Positions 36,289 to 44,431 of a stretch of DNA of 64,000 bases are shown in pieces (position 1 is the stretch's first letter; each line of letters begins with the position of its first letter). The position numbers were made by a program, and so were the translations under genes. Source of the stretch: JAOUGY01 sp963825585 (GTDB lineage: Bacteria > Actinomycetota > Acidimicrobiia > Spongiisociales > ZC4RG35); assembly GCA_963825585.1 (NCBI GenBank), contig CAWGTX010000009.1, positions 496,001 through 560,000 of the forward strand. Reading direction: 5' to 3'. The notes beneath the pieces were generated by a model. The model was given only the letters and a program-made list of their open reading frames with translations, did not search any database and was not told the DNA's origin.

Positions 36289-37227
36289 GTGTTGATCGTT
36301 CAGCGTCCACAGATCGAAGAGTCCAAGATCACCGACATCCGGTCCCGGTTCGAGGTCGAACCACTGGAGCCGGGCTTCGGGTACACCCTCGGGAACACCC
36401 TGCGGCGCACGCTGCTGTCGCGGATTCCCGGTGCGGCTGTGATCTCGATCCAGATCGAAGGTGTGCAGCACGAATTCTCCACCGTGCCCGGCGTGGTGGA
36501 GGATGTCGTCGACATCATCCTCAACATCAAGAACATCGTCGTGAAGCTCGACGGTATCGATGAGCAGACGCTCTACCTCTCGGCAAAGGGTGCCGGCGAG
36601 GTGAAGGCGGCAGACCTCAAGGTCCCAGCCGGCGTCGAGATCGTCAATCCCGATCTCCACATCGCCACCATGTCGGCCAGCGGTCGTCTGGAGATGGAGC
36701 TGGTCGTGGCTCCCGGCGTCGGGTACCGGTCGGCGGACTCGAACAAGGGCAGCGGATCGATCGGGGTCATCCCCATCGACTCGATGTTCTCCCCGGTCCG
36801 CAAGGTGGCCTACCTGGTCGAGAACACCCAGGTCGGGCAGATGACCAACTTCGACAAGCTGGTCATCGATGTCGAGACCGACGGCTCGATCACCCCCTCG
36901 GAGGCGATCTCCTCGGCGGGCAAGACCCTGCGCGAGCTGATGGCACTCTTCGCCGACATGGGCGAGGGTGTGGGCCTGGAGTTGGGTGAGCGCGAGGCCG
37001 AGGGGATGGGATCTCCGGACCTCGACCTCCCGATCGAAGCGCTCGACCTGTCCGAGCGTCCTCGCAACTGCCTGCGCCGTGCTCAGATCAAGACGGTGGG
37101 AGAGCTCGTGCAGCGCACCGCCGATGACTTGCTCAACATCACCAACTTTGGGCAGAAGAGCCTGGAAGAAGTGACGGCGAAGCTCGATGAGCTCGGTTTG
37201 AGCCTGGCCGATGGCGGAGGTGCCTGA
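36289..37227 (+). CDS. rpoA: DNA-directed RNA polymerase subunit alpha
   Basis: This is alpha, 312 residues. The N-terminal dimerisation domain contains EPLEPGFGYTLGNTLRRTLL, and the C-terminal DNA-binding domain contains LSERPRNCLRRAQIKTVGEL and LLNITNFGQKSLEEV. The GTG start at 36289 begins MLIVQRPQIEESK and follows GAGAGAGG. It shares its stop with the rplQ start (TGATG). Confidence 0.97.
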   Translation: MLIVQRPQIEESKITDIRSRFEVEPLEPGFGYTLGNTLRRTLLSRIPGAAVISIQIEGVQHEFSTVPGVVEDVVDIILNIKNIVVKLDGIDEQTLYLSAKGAGEVKAADLKVPAGVEIVNPDLHIATMSASGRLEMELVVAPGVGYRSADSNKGSGSIGVIPIDSMFSPVRKVAYLVENTQVGQMTNFDKLVIDVETDGSITPSEAISSAGKTLRELMALFADMGEGVGLELGEREAEGMGSPDLDLPIEALDLSERPRNCLRRAQIKTVGELVQRTADDLLNITNFGQKSLEEVTAKLDELGLSLADGGGA

Positions 37228-37577
37228 TGCCCCGTCCCCGCAAGGGCCCACGCCTCGGGAAGTCACCTCAGAACGAGGCCAAGATCCTCGCCAACCTGAC
37301 GACATCGCTCATCAACGAAGGCAAGATCGAGACCACGCTGGCCAAGGCCAAGGCGGTGCGCCCGCTCGCCGAGAAGATGATCACCAAGGCGCGAGGCGGC
37401 TCACTCCACAATCGGCGCACCGTGCTTCGCACGATCACCGACAACGCTGCGGTGACCAAGCTGTTCGACGAGGTCGCTCCCCGGTATGTCGATCGTCCCG
37501 GCGGCTACACCCGGATCGTCAAGATCGGGCCGCGGCGCGGCGACGGAGCCGAGATGGCGATCATCGAACTCGTCTGA
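37227..37577 (+). CDS. rplQ: 50S ribosomal protein L17
   Basis: This is L17, 116 residues, at the tunnel exit and the last gene of the alpha operon. It begins MPRPRKGPRLGKSPQNEAKI and ends GPRRGDGAEMAIIELV. A strong hairpin 28 bases after the stop is the likely terminator. Confidence 0.97.
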   Translation: MPRPRKGPRLGKSPQNEAKILANLTTSLINEGKIETTLAKAKAVRPLAEKMITKARGGSLHNRRTVLRTITDNAAVTKLFDEVAPRYVDRPGGYTRIVKIGPRRGDGAEMAIIELV

Positions 37578-37604
37578 GTCCGAATCTCGATCGACGGTGG
37601 AACA

Positions 37605-37638
37605 CGATCGGCCGGTTCCCTCGGGAACCGGCCGATCG
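37605..37638 (+). terminator. Terminator after rplQ
   Basis: The 16-base arms 37605-37620 and 37623-37638 are perfect reverse complements with a minimal loop (effectively CTCG). There is no clear U tract. Confidence 0.8.
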
Positions 37639-37661
37639 CTGTCGGTGGCGTCGATCTCCCG

Positions 37662-37865
37662 TTGCGGGGCGGGAACCGGTTCGGCCGCATCGTCCTCGAC
37701 ACCGGCGATAACGTGGCGGCGGTCGAACTGTCGTTCATCGACTGCGCCGTCGGACCGTCCGGGATCGTCGAGCAGGTGGTAGTTGGAACGGTCACCTACG
37801 AACCGGTCTTGGTGGCGTTGCGTCGGCTCGCAGAGGAACATCGCATCGCGCTCCGGTTCGGATGA
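37662..37865 (+). CDS. Possible small hypothetical protein
   Basis: This open frame starts at TTG 37662 and encodes about 67 residues: RGGNRFGRIVLDTGDNVAAV, then a region ending PVLVALRRLAEEHRIALRFG. The amphipathic pattern looks protein-like, but there is no ATG/GTG near the 5' end, no ribosome site and no recognised family. It fills part of the 354-base gap between rplQ and coaA; the rest holds the terminator and the coaA -10 box. It may be non-coding. Confidence 0.25.
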   Translation: MRGGNRFGRIVLDTGDNVAAVELSFIDCAVGPSGIVEQVVVGTVTYEPVLVALRRLAEEHRIALRFG

Positions 37866-37913
37866 CGTCGCTGGGCGTGGGAGGCGGCTGCCGGCGCCCA
37901 CCGGCGTTGGCTC

Positions 37914-37919
37914 TATGCT
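37914..37919 (+). promoter_or_regulatory. -10 box TATGCT before coaA
   Basis: TATGCT ends 12 bases before the coaA ATG, predicting a leader of only about 5 bases. There is no ribosome site. Confidence 0.5.
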
Positions 37920-37931
37920 CACCAACCGAAC

Positions 37932-38861
37932 ATGGCACCAGACCCCGCCGTCTCGCCCTACCTCGATTTCACCCGCCCCGAATGGGCGGCACTGCGGGCA
38001 TCCACCCCGATGACCCTGGGTGAGGACGACCTCGAGCGGATCCGGGGAATCAACGTCGAGTTGTCGATGAGCGAGGTCGAGCAGGTCTATCTGCCCCTGT
38101 CCCGTCTCCTCAACCTGTACGTGCGGGCCTCCCAGCAGCTGTTCAGTGTCACCGACACCTTCCTCGGCAAGCCGACTCATCCGGTGCCGTACGTCATCGG
38201 CATCGCAGGATCGGTGGCCGTGGGCAAGTCCACCATCGCCCGCATCCTCCAGGAGCTGCTTTCGCGCTGGCCGGATCATCCCAGGGTGGATCTCGTCACC
38301 ACCGACGGGTTCCTCTTCCCGAATCGGATTCTGGAAGCCCGCGGCATCATGCATCGCAAGGGGTTTCCCGAGTCGTACGATCGACGCCGTTTACTCGACT
38401 TCGTGACCGACCTCAAGGCGGGGGTGGAAGAAGTCCACGCACCCATCTATTCGCACCAGGCCTACGACATCGTCGAAGGGGAGACGCGGACGGTTCGTCG
38501 CCCCGACATCCTGGTGTTGGAAGGCCTCAACGTCCTCCAGGGTGGCGGCACCGGCACCCACGTCAGTGACTACTTCGATTTCTCGATCTACGTGCACGGA
38601 CGTGCCGAAGACATCGAGCAGTGGTACATCCAGCGGTTCCTCACGCTGCGGGACACGGCGTTCCGCGACCCCGACGCCTACTTCCACCGGTACTCCGACC
38701 TCACCGATGCGGAGGCGGTGACCGAGGCGCAGAGGATCTGGCACGACATCAACCACATCAACCTGTCGCACAACATCCTCCACACACGCGAGCGGGCCAC
38801 GCTCATCCTCGACAAGGACCACGAGCACACCGTCGAACGCGTCCGACTGCGCAGGCGATGA
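37932..38861 (+). CDS. coaA: Type I pantothenate kinase
   Basis: This 309-residue enzyme phosphorylates pantothenate, the first committed step of coenzyme A synthesis. It has the P loop GIAGSVAVGKST at residues 90-101, and the motifs VTTDGFLFPN and KGFPESYD. The C-terminal region contains YFDFSIYVHGRAEDIEQWY and WHDINHINLSHNIL, typical of bacterial CoaA. CoA feedback residues are not assigned. The stop overlaps the NUDIX gene start (ATGA), so the two are coupled. Confidence 0.96.
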   Translation: MAPDPAVSPYLDFTRPEWAALRASTPMTLGEDDLERIRGINVELSMSEVEQVYLPLSRLLNLYVRASQQLFSVTDTFLGKPTHPVPYVIGIAGSVAVGKSTIARILQELLSRWPDHPRVDLVTTDGFLFPNRILEARGIMHRKGFPESYDRRRLLDFVTDLKAGVEEVHAPIYSHQAYDIVEGETRTVRRPDILVLEGLNVLQGGGTGTHVSDYFDFSIYVHGRAEDIEQWYIQRFLTLRDTAFRDPDAYFHRYSDLTDAEAVTEAQRIWHDINHINLSHNILHTRERATLILDKDHEHTVERVRLRRR

Positions 38862-39388
38862 GATCCGACGAGGTCCGGAGGCTGGTGGAAGCGCTCCAGC
38901 CGGCCGACGAGCGTGAAGCGGGCTATCGAACCCAGCTGTTGGATGTGGTGGCCAGATTCGACGATCCTTGGCGACGTGACCGGTATGTCCCCGGTCACCT
39001 CACCGCCAGCGCCTTCGTGCTGCATCCGGACGACGCTGCCATCGCCCTCGTCCATCACGCCAAGCTCGACATGTGGGTCCAGCCAGGAGGCCACGTCGAG
39101 CATGGTGACGACAGTCACGAAGCGGCGGCCCGCCGCGAGATCGCAGAAGAGTGTCACCTCGATCCGGTCGAGACGATCGACGTGATCGACCTCGACATCC
39201 ACGTGTTCCCCGAACGCGGCATCACCCCGGGCCATCTCCACTTCGACCTACGGTGGGCGTTCCGGGCCGACTCGACGGCTCTCGGCGTGGGCGACGGGAC
39301 GCTGGCGGTGCGCTGGGTACCGTTGGCCGAAGCGCTGGGCATGGACGAGTCCATCGCTCGTCCGGCCCGAAAGCTGCTCCGGCTTTGA
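38858..39388 (+). CDS. NUDIX hydrolase
   Basis: This 176-residue protein has a NUDIX fold. The box lies at residues 77-101: GGHVEHGDDSHEAAARREIA followed by EECHL. The catalytic REIAEE core is present. Compared with the usual spacing there is one extra residue before it, and the Gly after EE is His. Family members hydrolyse nucleoside diphosphates linked to another group; the substrate is unknown. It is translationally coupled to coaA, suggesting a housekeeping role with CoA or nucleotides. Confidence 0.88.
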   Translation: MRSDEVRRLVEALQPADEREAGYRTQLLDVVARFDDPWRRDRYVPGHLTASAFVLHPDDAAIALVHHAKLDMWVQPGGHVEHGDDSHEAAARREIAEECHLDPVETIDVIDLDIHVFPERGITPGHLHFDLRWAFRADSTALGVGDGTLAVRWVPLAEALGMDESIARPARKLLRL

Positions 39389-39411
39389 GCAACCAAACGG
39401 CTCCCGGCGAG

Positions 39412-39417
39412 TAGCCT
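39412..39417 (+). promoter_or_regulatory. -10 box TAGCCT, leaderless-type
   Basis: TAGCCT ends 8 bases before the GTG of the Yip1-family gene, with no ribosome site between. Confidence 0.5.
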
Positions 39418-39425
39418 GACCCATC

Positions 39426-39977
39426 GTGAAACCCATTCTTCAACAGGCGTGGCGCGCCGCGACCTTCGACCGCCGGGCCTTCGGCGATTGGATCTTCAGC
39501 GCATCGGCCAACGGCGACGCGGCACTGCTGGTGATCGGTGTAGCGATCGTCCGCTGGCTGACGGCGCTCATCCAACGCGGTGGGTTCAGTCTCGACGTGC
39601 TCGGTCTGATCAACGAGATCATCTCGACGCTGGCGTCGTGGGTGTTCCTGGCGGCCGCCTCGTGGTTCGCCGGAACCAGGCTGTTCGGCGGCGTCGGCGA
39701 TTGGCAGACCGTCCTGCGTTTGCAGGGATTGGCCTACCTGCCGAACGTGCTGGTCGTGCTGGTCCTCTTCGGCGGCCCGTTCGCCCAGTGGGTACCGACG
39801 GTCGGGACCCTGTGGTATCTGGCCGCGGCCGTGGTCGGCACTTCGGTGGCACTGTCGCTCAAGCTGCGCGATGCCGTGCTGTCGGTGCTGATCGGTGCCG
39901 CCATCGTCGTGGCGGTTCGGACCCTGTTGTCGGGAACCTTCGCCGGCGTCGGTGCGGCGTTCCGCTCGATCAACTGA
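39426..39977 (+). CDS. Yip1-family integral membrane protein
   Basis: This 183-residue membrane protein has about five hydrophobic helices and resembles the bacterial YIP1/DUF1282-type family. The region following the first helix contains LGLINEIISTLASWVFLAAA, and TRLFGGVGDWQTVLRLQGLA matches the family hallmark of a glycine-rich loop before the second half. The role of bacterial members is unknown; they are multi-span inner membrane proteins. The GTG start at 39426 follows a -10 box by 8 bases. truA starts five bases after its stop, so they may share a transcript. Confidence 0.75.
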   Translation: MKPILQQAWRAATFDRRAFGDWIFSASANGDAALLVIGVAIVRWLTALIQRGGFSLDVLGLINEIISTLASWVFLAAASWFAGTRLFGGVGDWQTVLRLQGLAYLPNVLVVLVLFGGPFAQWVPTVGTLWYLAAAVVGTSVALSLKLRDAVLSVLIGAAIVVAVRTLLSGTFAGVGAAFRSIN

Positions 39978-39981
39978 GCCG

Positions 39982-40713
39982 GTGCCGACGTACCGTCTCG
40001 ATCTCGCCTACGACGGCTCCGGGTTCCGGGGTTTTGCGCGGCAGCCCGATCAGCGCACGGTCCAGGGTGAGGTCGAAGCGGTGCTGGAGCGTGTGTTCCG
40101 CCACCCGGTGCTCACGGTCGGCGCCGGCCGCACAGACGCCGGCGTCCACGCCCGGGGCCAGGTACTTTCGTTCGCCCACGACACCGAAGTCGAACCCGCC
40201 GTGGTGAAGAGGGCAGTAACGGGCCTGCTCACGCCGGGCATCGTAGCCACCGCCTGCGCGGTGGTCGAGGACACCTTCGACGCCCGGTTCTCGGCGACGT
40301 GGAGGAGCTATCGCTACCGGGTGCTCAACACCCCCGACCCCGACCCCCTGCTGCACGCTTCCACCTGGCACGTGTCAGATCCACTCGATCTCGAAGCCAT
40401 GAATCGCGCCGCCGCCGCCTTCGTCGGGGAGCACGACTTCGCCTCGTTCTGCCGAAAGGCTGAAGGCCGGACCACCGAGCGCACGGTTCTTGAAGCCGAG
40501 TGGCAGCCGATCGACGGCCTGATGATCCTCATGATCCGGGCCACCGCCTTCTGTCACCAGATGGTCCGTTCGATCGTCGGATTCTGCGTCGACGTGGGAC
40601 GAGGACGGGTCCCCGCCGACTCGGTGCCCGCCGTGCTCGCCGCCACAGACCGCGCAGCCGCCCGACCGATCGCCCCACCACAGGGGCTCATCTTGTGGGA
40701 AGTGGGGTACTGA
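39982..40713 (+). CDS. truA: tRNA pseudouridine(38-40) synthase
   Basis: TruA, 243 residues, converts uridines 38-40 of the anticodon arm to pseudouridine. The catalytic Asp52 is in GAGRTDAGVHARGQV, and YDGSGFRGFARQP is the N-terminal family motif. FCHQMVRSIVGFCVDVGRGR is the C-terminal RNA-binding block. The GTG at 39982 begins MPTYRLDLAYDGSGF. In many Actinobacteria truA follows rplQ directly; here it is about 2.4 kb away. A heptad array starts five bases after its stop codon. Confidence 0.95.
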   Translation: MPTYRLDLAYDGSGFRGFARQPDQRTVQGEVEAVLERVFRHPVLTVGAGRTDAGVHARGQVLSFAHDTEVEPAVVKRAVTGLLTPGIVATACAVVEDTFDARFSATWRSYRYRVLNTPDPDPLLHASTWHVSDPLDLEAMNRAAAAFVGEHDFASFCRKAEGRTTERTVLEAEWQPIDGLMILMIRATAFCHQMVRSIVGFCVDVGRGRVPADSVPAVLAATDRAAARPIAPPQGLILWEVGY

Positions 40714-40717
40714 ACGG

Positions 40718-40829
40718 GCTGCTGGCTGCTGGCTCGGAACGTCCGACGTCCGACGCAACACGCAACACGCAACGGCCAGAAGCCAGAAGCCACAAGCCAC
40801 AAGCCACAAGCCAGATGCTAGAAGCTCCT
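40718..40829 (-). repeat. Sixteen-unit heptad array with the shared core, reverse orientation
   Basis: From 40718 the sequence divides into unbroken heptads: GCTGCTG, GCTGCTG, GCTCGGA, ACGTCCG, ACGTCCG, then three ACGCAAC, GGCCAGA, AGCCAGA, three AGCCACA, AGCCAGA, TGCTAGA, AGCTCCT. Words change but the register does not. Read on the minus strand it is GCGTGTT-type units followed by the core seen at 4964-5026. It fills the gap between truA and uppP. Confidence 0.92.
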
Positions 40830-40831
40830 GT

Positions 40832-41743
40832 TCACACCACTCCCGCCGCTGCCAGCGCTCCCACGATGACGCCGACCGCTATCCGGTACCAGCCGAAGAT
40901 GGCCAGGCTCTTGGTCTTCAGGTAGGCAACCATCCACTTGACGGCGATGGCGGCTGACACGAACGCTGCGCCGAAGCCCAGCAGGGGAGGGACGACTCCG
41001 AAGGCGTCCACGATGATACCGGCCGATCCGAGTGCTTCGTACACGGTGGCGGCGCCCAATGTGACGAGGCCGAGGAGGAAGGCGAACTCGACCGCGGCCG
41101 CCATCGAGTAGCCGAGGGCGAGGGCGGCCAGGATGGTCACGAGACTGCGACTGGTGCCGGGCCACATGGCCAACGCCTGGGCCCCGCCGATGATGAGACC
41201 TTCCTTCAACCCGAGCGTTTCGAGTGGACGATGGCCGTCGCTGCGCTTCCACACCAGGATCACCACCCCGCCCACGATCCACGCTGCCACCACCGGCCAG
41301 ATCCCGAACAGACGGCCCTTGATGAAGTCCTCGAATGTCAACCCGATCACCGCCGCCGGTACGAATCCTCCGACGAGCGCCGCCAGCAGCCGCCGCCCGG
41401 CGTCGACATCGGGGCCCTTGCCTGCGATGGCCAGGACCGCAGTGGTCACCCGGAGGCGGTAGATGCCGAGCACGGCGACGATGGCGCCCGCCTGGATGGC
41501 GATGGCATAGGCGTCAGCTGCCGCCTCGGCGTCCGGCATCTCAGTCAGTCCGAGCAGCTCGTTGGTGACCGTGAGGTGGCCTGTGGAGCTGATCGGGAGG
41601 AACTCGGTCACGCCCTCCACAACGCCCAGCAGGAGCGCCTCTGGCGCGGACATCTCGGAATCGCCCGCTTCGAAGGCGGCGAGCGCCACCAATGCGAGCG
41701 TGCCGAGACATGCGGCACTGAACCACCGACGATCGAAATGCAC
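40832..41743 (-). CDS. uppP: Undecaprenyl-diphosphatase UppP (BacA)
   Basis: This 303-residue membrane enzyme recycles undecaprenyl pyrophosphate to the monophosphate lipid carrier for peptidoglycan synthesis; overexpression gives bacitracin resistance in other species. The catalytic signatures are EGVTEFLPISSTGH and AMWPGTSRSLVTILAAL. I choose the GTG at 41743, with GGGAGGG six bases upstream. This gives an extra N-terminal helix (FSAACLGTLALVALAAFEAG) ahead of the usual MSAPEALLLG start at 41653. About eight to nine helices are predicted. It is divergent from the HAD hydrolase gene. Confidence 0.93.
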   Translation of the reverse strand: MHFDRRWFSAACLGTLALVALAAFEAGDSEMSAPEALLLGVVEGVTEFLPISSTGHLTVTNELLGLTEMPDAEAAADAYAIAIQAGAIVAVLGIYRLRVTTAVLAIAGKGPDVDAGRRLLAALVGGFVPAAVIGLTFEDFIKGRLFGIWPVVAAWIVGGVVILVWKRSDGHRPLETLGLKEGLIIGGAQALAMWPGTSRSLVTILAALALGYSMAAAVEFAFLLGLVTLGAATVYEALGSAGIIVDAFGVVPPLLGFGAAFVSAAIAVKWMVAYLKTKSLAIFGWYRIAVGVIVGALAAAGVV

Positions 41744-41770
41744 GAAGAGCCCTCCCAAGCCGTGCTCGGA

Positions 41771-41776
41771 AGGTTA
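41771..41776 (-). promoter_or_regulatory. Possible uppP -10 box
   Basis: TAACCT on the minus strand lies 27 bases before the uppP GTG. A separate 8-bp inverted repeat (41783-41790 with 41803-41810) sits between this box and the HAD promoter and might be an operator. Confidence 0.35.
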
Positions 41777-41823
41777 CCCCCTCCGCCGACTCCCACCAGA
41801 TGGTCGGCGGGGGCGCCGGCTCC

Positions 41824-41829
41824 TAGGCT
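41824..41829 (+). promoter_or_regulatory. -10 box TAGGCT, leaderless-type
   Basis: TAGGCT ends 8 bases before the ATG of the HAD hydrolase gene, with no ribosome site. Confidence 0.5.
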
Positions 41830-41837
41830 CTCCGGCC

Positions 41838-42494
41838 ATGAGGCCTGCAGTGATCATGTTCGATGCCGGGGGGACCCTTGTTCTCCAGAATCCACTGCTC
41901 ATGGGTGCCAAGCTGGGAGTAGAGATCGATCCCGACAAGGCCTTCCGGGCGCACTACCTGACGATGGCCGAGTTCGCCGAGCGGAAGCAGCGAGCAGAGG
42001 CGGTCACCTGGGACTGGTGGTTGGAGCAGTACTTCCATCGACTGGGCTACCGCGACCCCGCCGGGGCCGGTCCGGCGATCGATCTTGGGTACGGGCTGTG
42101 GAGCTGGCCGATTCCAGGGGTGGTCGAGGCCATCGAACGCATCGACGCAATGGGAATCCGGGTGTCGGTGATCTCCAACTCCGACGGCTCGGTGGCGGCA
42201 TCGCTGCGTGACGCCGGCTTCGACGGGCGATTCGAGGATATCGTCGACTCCCAGCTCGTCGGATGCTCCAAGCCCGATCCCCGCATCTTCGAGCTGGCAT
42301 GCGAGAGGCTCGACGTCGACCCGAGTCTGGTCTGGTACGTCGGCGATTCCTTGTATCACGACGTCGGTGGCGCCACGGCCGCCGGATTGGCTGCGGGGGT
42401 GCTGGTGGATCCCCTCGGACTGTATCCCCATCAGCCGTACCGCCTCCCGAGCGTGGCCGAACTGCCGGGGTTCCTCTCGGGGCCGAGCGTCTGA
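41838..42494 (+). CDS. HAD-superfamily hydrolase
   Basis: This 218-residue protein has the HAD fold. Motif I is MFDAGGTLV, with the nucleophile Asp but Gly in place of the second Asp, as in some HAD subfamilies. Motif II is VISNSDGS, motif III the Lys in CSKPDPRIF, and motif IV VGDSLYHDVGGA. The helical cap between motifs I and II includes an aromatic-rich stretch (WDWWLEQYFHRLGY). It probably acts as a phosphatase on a small metabolite, but the substrate cannot be inferred. The start is supported by a TAGGCT -10 box 8 bases upstream. Confidence 0.85.
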   Translation: MRPAVIMFDAGGTLVLQNPLLMGAKLGVEIDPDKAFRAHYLTMAEFAERKQRAEAVTWDWWLEQYFHRLGYRDPAGAGPAIDLGYGLWSWPIPGVVEAIERIDAMGIRVSVISNSDGSVAASLRDAGFDGRFEDIVDSQLVGCSKPDPRIFELACERLDVDPSLVWYVGDSLYHDVGGATAAGLAAGVLVDPLGLYPHQPYRLPSVAELPGFLSGPSV

Positions 42495-42505
42495 AGCGGG
42501 ATCCG

Positions 42506-42860
42506 GTGGAGGTGGCCGTCGACCCCGAGACCGGGGCGAGCTTCACAGTCGGCTACGCCGATCTGATCAGCTCCACGCTCGGGTCGCTGTACAGCTCGTT
42601 CGGCTGGGACGCATTGCCGCCGAGATCGCCGGGGTCGAAGTGCTCGCGTCCGGAGACACGGACCAGGTGGAGCTGTCCGCTGCACTGATGGGGGCGGCGG
42701 TGGACGATCCCCAGGACTACGTCAACGTGCTCGAGGGCTTCCCGGGCGTGGCCTGCGTCCACAGCGACAACCCGAACCGCACGACCCGCCTGGTCGGCAG
42801 CCGCCCGCAACCGCGCCTGGCGGGCGGCAGCCTCCGTCCGTCACCCATGGGCGAAGAACT
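42506..42860 (+). pseudogene. Possible disrupted reading frame of unknown family
   Basis: The 415-base gap between the HAD and LCP genes looks coding but is split. From GTG 42506 it reads MEVAVDPETGASFTVGYADL to YSSFGW, ending around 42610. Protein-like sequence then continues one base back: RLGRIAAEIAGVEVLASGDT, then QVELSAALMGAAVDDPQDYV. Adding one base near 42610-42618 would join the halves. The original-frame stop is TAG at 42860. The family is not recognised. It may be a frameshifted gene, a third single-base error in this window, or chance. Confidence 0.35.
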
Positions 42861-42909
42861 AGGGCCGGATTCTCCGGTACCGTGGGCGGCCGATTCCCAG
42901 GGGGTACAG

Positions 42910-44298
42910 ATGGCCGACGACGATCAGGACGACTACTGGCAGCCCGGCCAGCCGTGGAAGCCGCGCCGGAGCGGTGACGAGGGAGCGGCGACGACACCTC
43001 CACCACCAACGGTGGAGTCGATCGCGGCTCCGGTGCCGTCCCCGGTGCAGCCGAGTCCACCGGCGTCCAAACCGCCCGCCTCGACGGAGCACACACCGAT
43101 CGAGGATTCTCCGCACCCCGACCCGGAGGCGCCGCCCGAATGGAGCCGCACCATGGATCCAGGTCCGATCGAGGTTTCTCCGTCACCGAGCGTGCGGCCG
43201 GATGCCACTGTGATGATGCCCGTCATCCCCCCGCCCGCGACCCGGTCGGGTGGCGAAGCCGTTCCACCCACTGCCACCCGTCCTCGGCCTGTGTCCGCTC
43301 CGCCCCCGGCGCCCGTGCCGCCGCGTCGGGCGCAGGAGCCACCTGCTCGAAGGCCCAAACGTCGCAGTCGGTTCCTGCGCCGCCTGGTGCTGCTGGTCAT
43401 GATGCTCGGGATCATCGCCGCCGTCGGGCTGTTCTGGGCCGAGGGACAGCTGCAGCGGGTCGACACGCCCTCTCTGGCGGGCGGTCCCGGGCCCGAGACG
43501 TATCTGATCGTCGGAAGCGATTCCCGTGAGAATCTGCCCGATGACCTCGACGGCAAGTTCGGGGACTTCGGGGGCCAGCGCGCCGACGTGATCATCCTCG
43601 CTCATGTGAGCGGTGGGACCGTGCAGATGCTCAGCCTCCCCCGCGATCTCAAGGTGGACATCCCCGGTCAGGGAACCGACAAGATCAATGCCGCATTCGC
43701 GCACGGCGGCGGCGATCTGCTCGCCCAGACCATCCAGCAGGATCTGGGTGTCCCGATCTCGCGGTACATGGAGGTCGAATTCGGTGGGTTCGCAGAGATC
43801 GTCGACTCGGTCGGCGGCGTCGAACTCACCTTCGAGTACCCGACGCGGGACACGAAGTCGGGGCTGGAGGTGGATGCCGGGACCCAGGTCGTCGACGGTG
43901 CCACCGCCCTCGCCTACGTGCGGTCCAGATCGACCGAGGAGTTGAGAGACGGCGACTGGCGCGACGCCGATGGTGGGGACATCGTCCGTACCGGCCGCCA
44001 GCGCGAAGTGCTGGAAGGCATCATCGGCCGGGCGATCACGCCGAGCGGCCTCATCAGGTTGCCGCTGATGGTCCCGTCGGTGAGTTCGAGTGTCCGGGTG
44101 GGCGACTCCACCCACTCGTGGAACCTCGGGCTGTTCGGATTCCGCTTCGCCACCGCCTCTGCCAACGAGTCGATGGTGATCCCGGTGACCGGGGCGAGCG
44201 AGGGCGGTGTGTCCTACGTGGTCCGCACCGAGGCCTCCGGACCGGTGATCCGAGCGTTCGTGGAGGGGGAGCCGCTGCCCACGGAGGATCAGGGCTGA
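42910..44298 (+). CDS. LytR-CpsA-Psr (LCP) family cell-wall polymer transferase
   Basis: This 462-residue protein has a long cytoplasmic N-terminus rich in Pro, Ser and Ala (about 160 residues), a basic stop (RRPKRRSRFLRRL) and one membrane helix. An extracytoplasmic LCP domain follows with YLIVGSDSR, the Arg/Asp-bearing QRADVIILAHVSG, LSLPRDLKVDIPG and TGRQREVLEGII. LCP enzymes attach teichoic acids, arabinogalactan or capsular polymers from undecaprenyl-linked precursors to peptidoglycan. This fits with uppP, glmS/glmM and alr nearby. The start at 42910 has a GGGGG-type ribosome site. The frame is open further upstream, but that part is the disrupted region. Confidence 0.9.
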   Translation: MADDDQDDYWQPGQPWKPRRSGDEGAATTPPPPTVESIAAPVPSPVQPSPPASKPPASTEHTPIEDSPHPDPEAPPEWSRTMDPGPIEVSPSPSVRPDATVMMPVIPPPATRSGGEAVPPTATRPRPVSAPPPAPVPPRRAQEPPARRPKRRSRFLRRLVLLVMMLGIIAAVGLFWAEGQLQRVDTPSLAGGPGPETYLIVGSDSRENLPDDLDGKFGDFGGQRADVIILAHVSGGTVQMLSLPRDLKVDIPGQGTDKINAAFAHGGGDLLAQTIQQDLGVPISRYMEVEFGGFAEIVDSVGGVELTFEYPTRDTKSGLEVDAGTQVVDGATALAYVRSRSTEELRDGDWRDADGGDIVRTGRQREVLEGIIGRAITPSGLIRLPLMVPSVSSSVRVGDSTHSWNLGLFGFRFATASANESMVIPVTGASEGGVSYVVRTEASGPVIRAFVEGEPLPTEDQG

Positions 44299-44307
44299 GA
44301 GCCGGCA

Positions 44308-44356
44308 AACGTAGAACGTAGAACGTAGAACGTAGAACGTAGAACGTAGAACGTAG
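44308..44356 (+). repeat. Heptad array (AACGTAG)7
   Basis: Seven perfect AACGTAG units start 10 bases after the LCP stop and end in AACGTCC, CGGCACC. This is the longest perfect heptad run with internal ACGT palindromes. Confidence 0.95.
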
Positions 44357-44431
44357 AACGTCCGGCACCGTCTTCACGCGAGCCGACCACGGGGCCACCA
44401 CCGAAGAACCGACCACCAGAGCCGGCGGGCA

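Noticed and set aside
37401..38354. Minus-strand open frame of about 317 residues opposite rplQ and coaA
   Set aside because: It crosses a terminator and two certain genes; shadow frame.
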